Assembly (NCBI RefSeq): GCF_000015265.1
Contig: NC_008699.1
Location: 4,154,001 to 4,218,000, forward strand
Source: Nocardioides sp. JS614
GTDB lineage: Bacteria > Actinomycetota > Actinomycetes > Propionibacteriales > Nocardioidaceae
Direction: 5' to 3'
DNA: 64,000 nt
Shown here: positions 61,277-64,000 of the stretch, in pieces
Layout of the letters: the number at the start of each line of letters is the position of its first letter
How positions within the stretch are numbered: position 1 is the first letter of the stretch
The notes under the pieces: model-generated
Databases searched by the model: none
The model's input: the letters and a program-made list of their open reading frames with translations, nothing else
What the model was told of the DNA's origin: nothing
Made by a program: the position numbers and the translations under genes

Positions 61277-62641
61277 ATGGACCTCGTTCCGAAGCCGGAC
61301 CAGGTGGCGTCCGCAGCGGGCAACGTCGCGCACTTGGTGCTGTACGGCGGCCTCGCGGACCTGCGGCCGATGCCGCGCACCCTCATCGACGACGGCACGC
61401 TGCGCGAGGTCTACCACTACCGGCCGATGGCCGGCGTCCGCGACCAGGGCGACCCGGTGCTGCTGGTGACGCCGTTGGCCGCGCCGGCGATCTGCTTCGA
61501 CCTGCGCCGGGGCTGCTCGCTGGTCGAGCACTTCGTGCGCGGCGGCCGCCCGACGTACCTCGTCGAGTACGGCAACGTCTCCTTCCGCGACCGCAACCTC
61601 GGCCTGGAGCACTGGGTCGAGGAGGTCGTACCGGCTGCGGTGCGCGAGGTGTCGGCGCACGCCGGTGGCCGGCCCGTGCACGTCATCGGCTGGAGCCTCG
61701 GCGGGATCTTCGCGATGCTCGCGGCGGCCGACTCCCCCGACCTGCCGATCGGCTCGCTCTCGGTGATCGGCTCGCCGGTCGACGTGACCCGGGTGCCGCT
61801 GGTCGCACCGCTGCGCCCACTGCTCGACCTCACCGGCGGGCACGGGCTGGTGACCCGGGCCTACCGGGCCGCCGGCGGGGCGCCCACGCCGCTGGTGCGC
61901 TGGGCGTTCCAGCTCTCGTCGTTCCAGAAGCTGGTCACCAAGCCGCTGGCGATCGCCACCCACCTCGACGACACCGACTTCCTCGCCCAGATCGAGGCGG
62001 TCGACCGGTTCACCGCGAAGATGACGGCGTACCCGGGCCGTAGCTTCGGCCAGCTCTACCACCGGTTCGCGAAGGGCAACGCGATGGCCACCGGGGCCGT
62101 CGAGATCGGCGACCACGACGTCTCGCTCTCGGAGATCTCGGCACCGGTCCTGGTGTTCGCCGGCGCGACCGACGGCATCGCTCCGGTCGAGGCGGTCCGC
62201 GCCGTGCTGCCGCTGCTGTCGGGGGCTCGCGAGGTGCGCTTCGAGATCGTGCCCGGGGGCCACCTCGGGATGCTGACCGGCCGCGCCGCGCGCGGCACCA
62301 CCTGGCAGGTGCTCGACGAGTGGGTCGAGCAGTGGTCCGGCAGCGAGCCGGCCGCGCCGGCGAGGAAGGCGGCCGCCAAGAAGGCGGCCACGAAGAAGAC
62401 CGCCGCCAAGAAGACCGCCGCCAAGAAGACGGCCACGAAGAAGACGGCCACGAAGAAGGCTCCCGCCAAGAAGGCCGCAGCCACCAAGCCAGCTGCGAAG
62501 AAGGCTGCCGCGAAGAAGGCCCCGGCCAAGAAGACCCCGGCCCGGAGCACCGGGGCCAAGAAGGTCGCCTCGGCGGAGACGATCGGCTCGAACCCGCGCC
62601 GCCGCTACGGGTCCGGCGGATCACGCGCCCTCTCCCGCTGA
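61277..62641 (+). CDS. PhaC-like alpha/beta hydrolase with Lys/Ala-rich tail
   Basis: Protein of 454 aa. Residues 1-360 form an alpha/beta hydrolase resembling polyhydroxyalkanoate synthase (PTYLVEYGNVSFRDRNLGLEH, nucleophile elbow GWSLGGIFAM with Ser rather than the synthase Cys, Asp in FAGATDGIAP, His in VPGGHLGM). The Ser elbow argues for a hydrolase or acyltransferase. The tail at about 365-435 is a tandem run of KKAA/KKTA units, like histone H1 or the PhaF phasin tail, and should bind DNA, RNA or polyphosphate. Followed by repeat B5. Confidence 0.8.
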   Translation: MDLVPKPDQVASAAGNVAHLVLYGGLADLRPMPRTLIDDGTLREVYHYRPMAGVRDQGDPVLLVTPLAAPAICFDLRRGCSLVEHFVRGGRPTYLVEYGNVSFRDRNLGLEHWVEEVVPAAVREVSAHAGGRPVHVIGWSLGGIFAMLAAADSPDLPIGSLSVIGSPVDVTRVPLVAPLRPLLDLTGGHGLVTRAYRAAGGAPTPLVRWAFQLSSFQKLVTKPLAIATHLDDTDFLAQIEAVDRFTAKMTAYPGRSFGQLYHRFAKGNAMATGAVEIGDHDVSLSEISAPVLVFAGATDGIAPVEAVRAVLPLLSGAREVRFEIVPGGHLGMLTGRAARGTTWQVLDEWVEQWSGSEPAAPARKAAAKKAATKKTAAKKTAAKKTATKKTATKKAPAKKAAATKPAAKKAAAKKAPAKKTPARSTGAKKVASAETIGSNPRRRYGSGGSRALSR

Positions 62642-62654
62642 CTCCTCGGGCAAT

Positions 62655-62721
62655 ACCGGAACTGTTGGGCCGAAGTTTCGGGCCAACAGTTCCGGTTTCC
62701 CCGGGTACCCGGGGAAACCGA
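62655..62721. repeat. Family B composite hairpin repeat, copy 5
   Basis: Two-part form like copy 2: perfect-arm hairpin GGAACTGTTGG/CCAACAGTTCC, then GGTTTCCCCGG-GTA-CCCGGGGAAACC. It starts 13 bp after the stop of the hydrolase gene and ends 4 bp before the next promoter. Confidence 0.85.
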
Positions 62722-62725
62722 CCGC

Positions 62726-62731
62726 TAGCCT
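62726..62731 (+). promoter_or_regulatory. -10 hexamer, leaderless start
   Basis: TAGCCT ends 6 nt before the ATG at 62738. Confidence 0.5.
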
Positions 62732-62737
62732 CCGGGC

Positions 62738-64000
62738 ATGCCAGCCAGCGACACCCTGCCCCGCGGGGTCCGGGTCGGGTACGGGTCGGGCAGCGTGGCC
62801 ACGGGCGCGTTCGGAACCGTTCCGGGGCTGATGCTCCTGCCCTACCTGACCGACAGCCTCGGGATCAGCGCGATCGTCGCCGGGTTCATCGTGTTCCTGC
62901 CCAAGGCGTGGGACGTGGTCCTCAACCCCATCGCCGGCCGGATCAGCGACCGCAGCGTGGATCCGCGCGGGCCACGCCGGCCCTGGCTGCTGCGCGCGGG
63001 GATCGGCCTGGCGGTCGGGTTCGCGCTGCTGTTCGCGGCCCCGGAGATGGGCCGGGTCGCCGAGGCGGCCTGGGTGCTGGCGCTGTTCCTGGCGTGCGCC
63101 ACGGCGTACGCGTTCTTCCAGGTGCCCTACGTGGCGATGCCCGCCGAGATGACCTCCTCCTACGACGAGCGCACCCGGATCATGACCTGGCGGGTGGCGA
63201 TCCTGGCGTTCACGATCCTGCTCGCCGGGGCGAGCGCCCCGGCGATCCGCGACGCGGTCGGCGGCCGGGACGGCTACCGGGTGATGGGGGTCGCGATGGC
63301 GCTGATCATCCTGGTCGGCGTCGTCAGCGCGTACGCCGGCACCCGCCGGGCACCGGTGACGGCACCGCAGCCGGGCGCGGGCACCCTGCGCGACCAGCTC
63401 CGGATCGTGGCGGAGGCCCGGGACTTCCGCTGGCTGCTGACCTGCTTCGTCATCCAGGCGCTCGCCACCGGCTGCATGCTCGCCGGCGTCGACTACCTGG
63501 CCTCCGACGTGCTCGGCAAGGATGGCGCGGCCACGGTCCTGTTCGTCTGCTTCGTCGGCCCCGCGCTGCTGCTCACCCCGGTGTGGTCGGCGATCGGCAC
63601 CCGGATCGGCAAGAAGCGCGGCTACCTCGCGGCCTCGGTCTTCCTCGGCGCCGGCGCCCTGCTCACGGTGACGGCGCGCAGCGCGCCGCCGGCTTTCGTC
63701 TTCCTCGCCGTTGCCGTCGTGGGGGTCGGGTACGCCGGGTGCCAGGTGTTCCCGATGGCGATGCTGCCGGACGCCGCGGCCGTCGACGCGGTCCGCACGG
63801 GGTCGAACCGGGTCGGCGTGTACACCGGCGTGTGGACCGCGGGCGAGACCCTCGGCCTCGCGCTGGGCCCGGGCGTCTACGCGCTGGTCCTGGCGATCGG
63901 CGGCTACCGGTCCTCCACCGATGGCGACGTGGCCCAGCCGGACTCGGCGCTCACCGCGATCGTGCTCGGGTTCTCCGTCCTGCCGGCGGTGCTGACGGCG
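62738..64000 (+). CDS. MFS transporter, GPH/MFS_2 type (partial)
   Basis: Open to the window end with 421 codons and no stop. About ten to eleven membrane helices are visible. Family features are the N-terminal YGSGSVATGAFGTVPGLMLL, the loop KAWDVVLNPIAGRISDRS with RRPWLL (typical glycoside-pentoside-hexuronide carriers), FFQVPYVAMPAEM, and the second-half motif GTRIGKKRGYL. It likely moves sugars or sugar-like compounds with a cation. The C-terminal helices lie outside the window. Confidence 0.88.
   Translation, partial: MPASDTLPRGVRVGYGSGSVATGAFGTVPGLMLLPYLTDSLGISAIVAGFIVFLPKAWDVVLNPIAGRISDRSVDPRGPRRPWLLRAGIGLAVGFALLFAAPEMGRVAEAAWVLALFLACATAYAFFQVPYVAMPAEMTSSYDERTRIMTWRVAILAFTILLAGASAPAIRDAVGGRDGYRVMGVAMALIILVGVVSAYAGTRRAPVTAPQPGAGTLRDQLRIVAEARDFRWLLTCFVIQALATGCMLAGVDYLASDVLGKDGAATVLFVCFVGPALLLTPVWSAIGTRIGKKRGYLAASVFLGAGALLTVTARSAPPAFVFLAVAVVGVGYAGCQVFPMAMLPDAAAVDAVRTGSNRVGVYTGVWTAGETLGLALGPGVYALVLAIGGYRSSTDGDVAQPDSALTAIVLGFSVLPAVLTA

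Overview
The window is very GC-rich actinobacterial chromosome with dense coding on both strands, GTG/ATG starts and very little intergenic space. The gene set points to a Nocardioidaceae-like (Nocardioides-type) organism: XPB helicase beside a helicase-associated WYL protein, CGNR zinc finger, MpaB/DUF2236, DUF3263 next to a LytR_C protein, GroEL without an adjacent GroES and under CIRCE control, a CysO-type sulfur carrier, and trehalose OtsA/OtsB. This taxonomic call is inference from gene content. No rRNA, tRNA, CRISPR array, transposase or phage gene was seen.

Layout. 1-5.2 kb: Lrp regulator, then helicase-associated protein, CGNR protein and XPB helicase. 5.2-17.8 kb: M23 peptidase, TrpB2, a large secreted hydrolase, SerA, MpaB-like oxygenase, a secreted carboxypeptidase-regulatory-like protein, a ketosteroid isomerase with a KstR-like operator, HD phosphohydrolase, DUF4031/CutC pair. 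18-24 kb: GntR regulator, an FtsX/MacB-type ABC exporter, an SOS-box AlkB, a methyltransferase. 23.8-29 kb: CDGSH protein coupled to a heme-oxygenase-like diiron enzyme, LemA, DUF2207, MFS. 29-42.4 kb: a form II CO-dehydrogenase-like molybdenum hydroxylase cluster (coxG, coxM, coxL, coxS, a GAF regulator, then XdhC, VWA/CoxE, MoxR/CoxD, MobA-like), split by a 1048-residue secreted PKD protein. 42.4-46.5 kb: ECF sigma factor with a membrane partner, TDT transporter, hemerythrin-DUF2249 protein divergent from a regulator. 46.7-53.7 kb: groEL, ATP-grasp protein, LacI regulator, SGNH hydrolase, and a threonine-synthase-like/CysO-like operon under a SAM-I riboswitch. 53.7-64 kb: Lon, OtsB, LytR_C, DUF3263, Gfo/Idh oxidoreductase, a truncated sensor domain, OtsA, a PhaC-like hydrolase with a Lys/Ala tail, and a partial MFS/GPH transporter.

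Three things stand out. First, the SAM-I riboswitch controls a ThrC-like PLP enzyme and a sulfur carrier ending in Gly-Gly-Cys-Cys, which suggests sulfur-carrier-dependent homocysteine synthesis rather than threonine synthesis. Second, at least three dispersed palindrome families sit at gene ends (A: three 50-bp perfect palindromes; B: five composite hairpins; C: four long inverted repeats). Family C copies are also translated in frame inside CoxG and XdhC, and one copy supplies the stop codons of two convergent genes. Third, three minus-strand gene pairs (ABC ATPase-permease, coxL-coxM, moxR-coxE) are joined by repeat-derived mini-ORFs whose start and stop codons overlap both neighbours as ATGA, giving unbroken chains of translational coupling.

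At least 17 genes have a TANNNT -10 hexamer ending 6-8 nt before the start codon, so leaderless transcription seems to be the default here.
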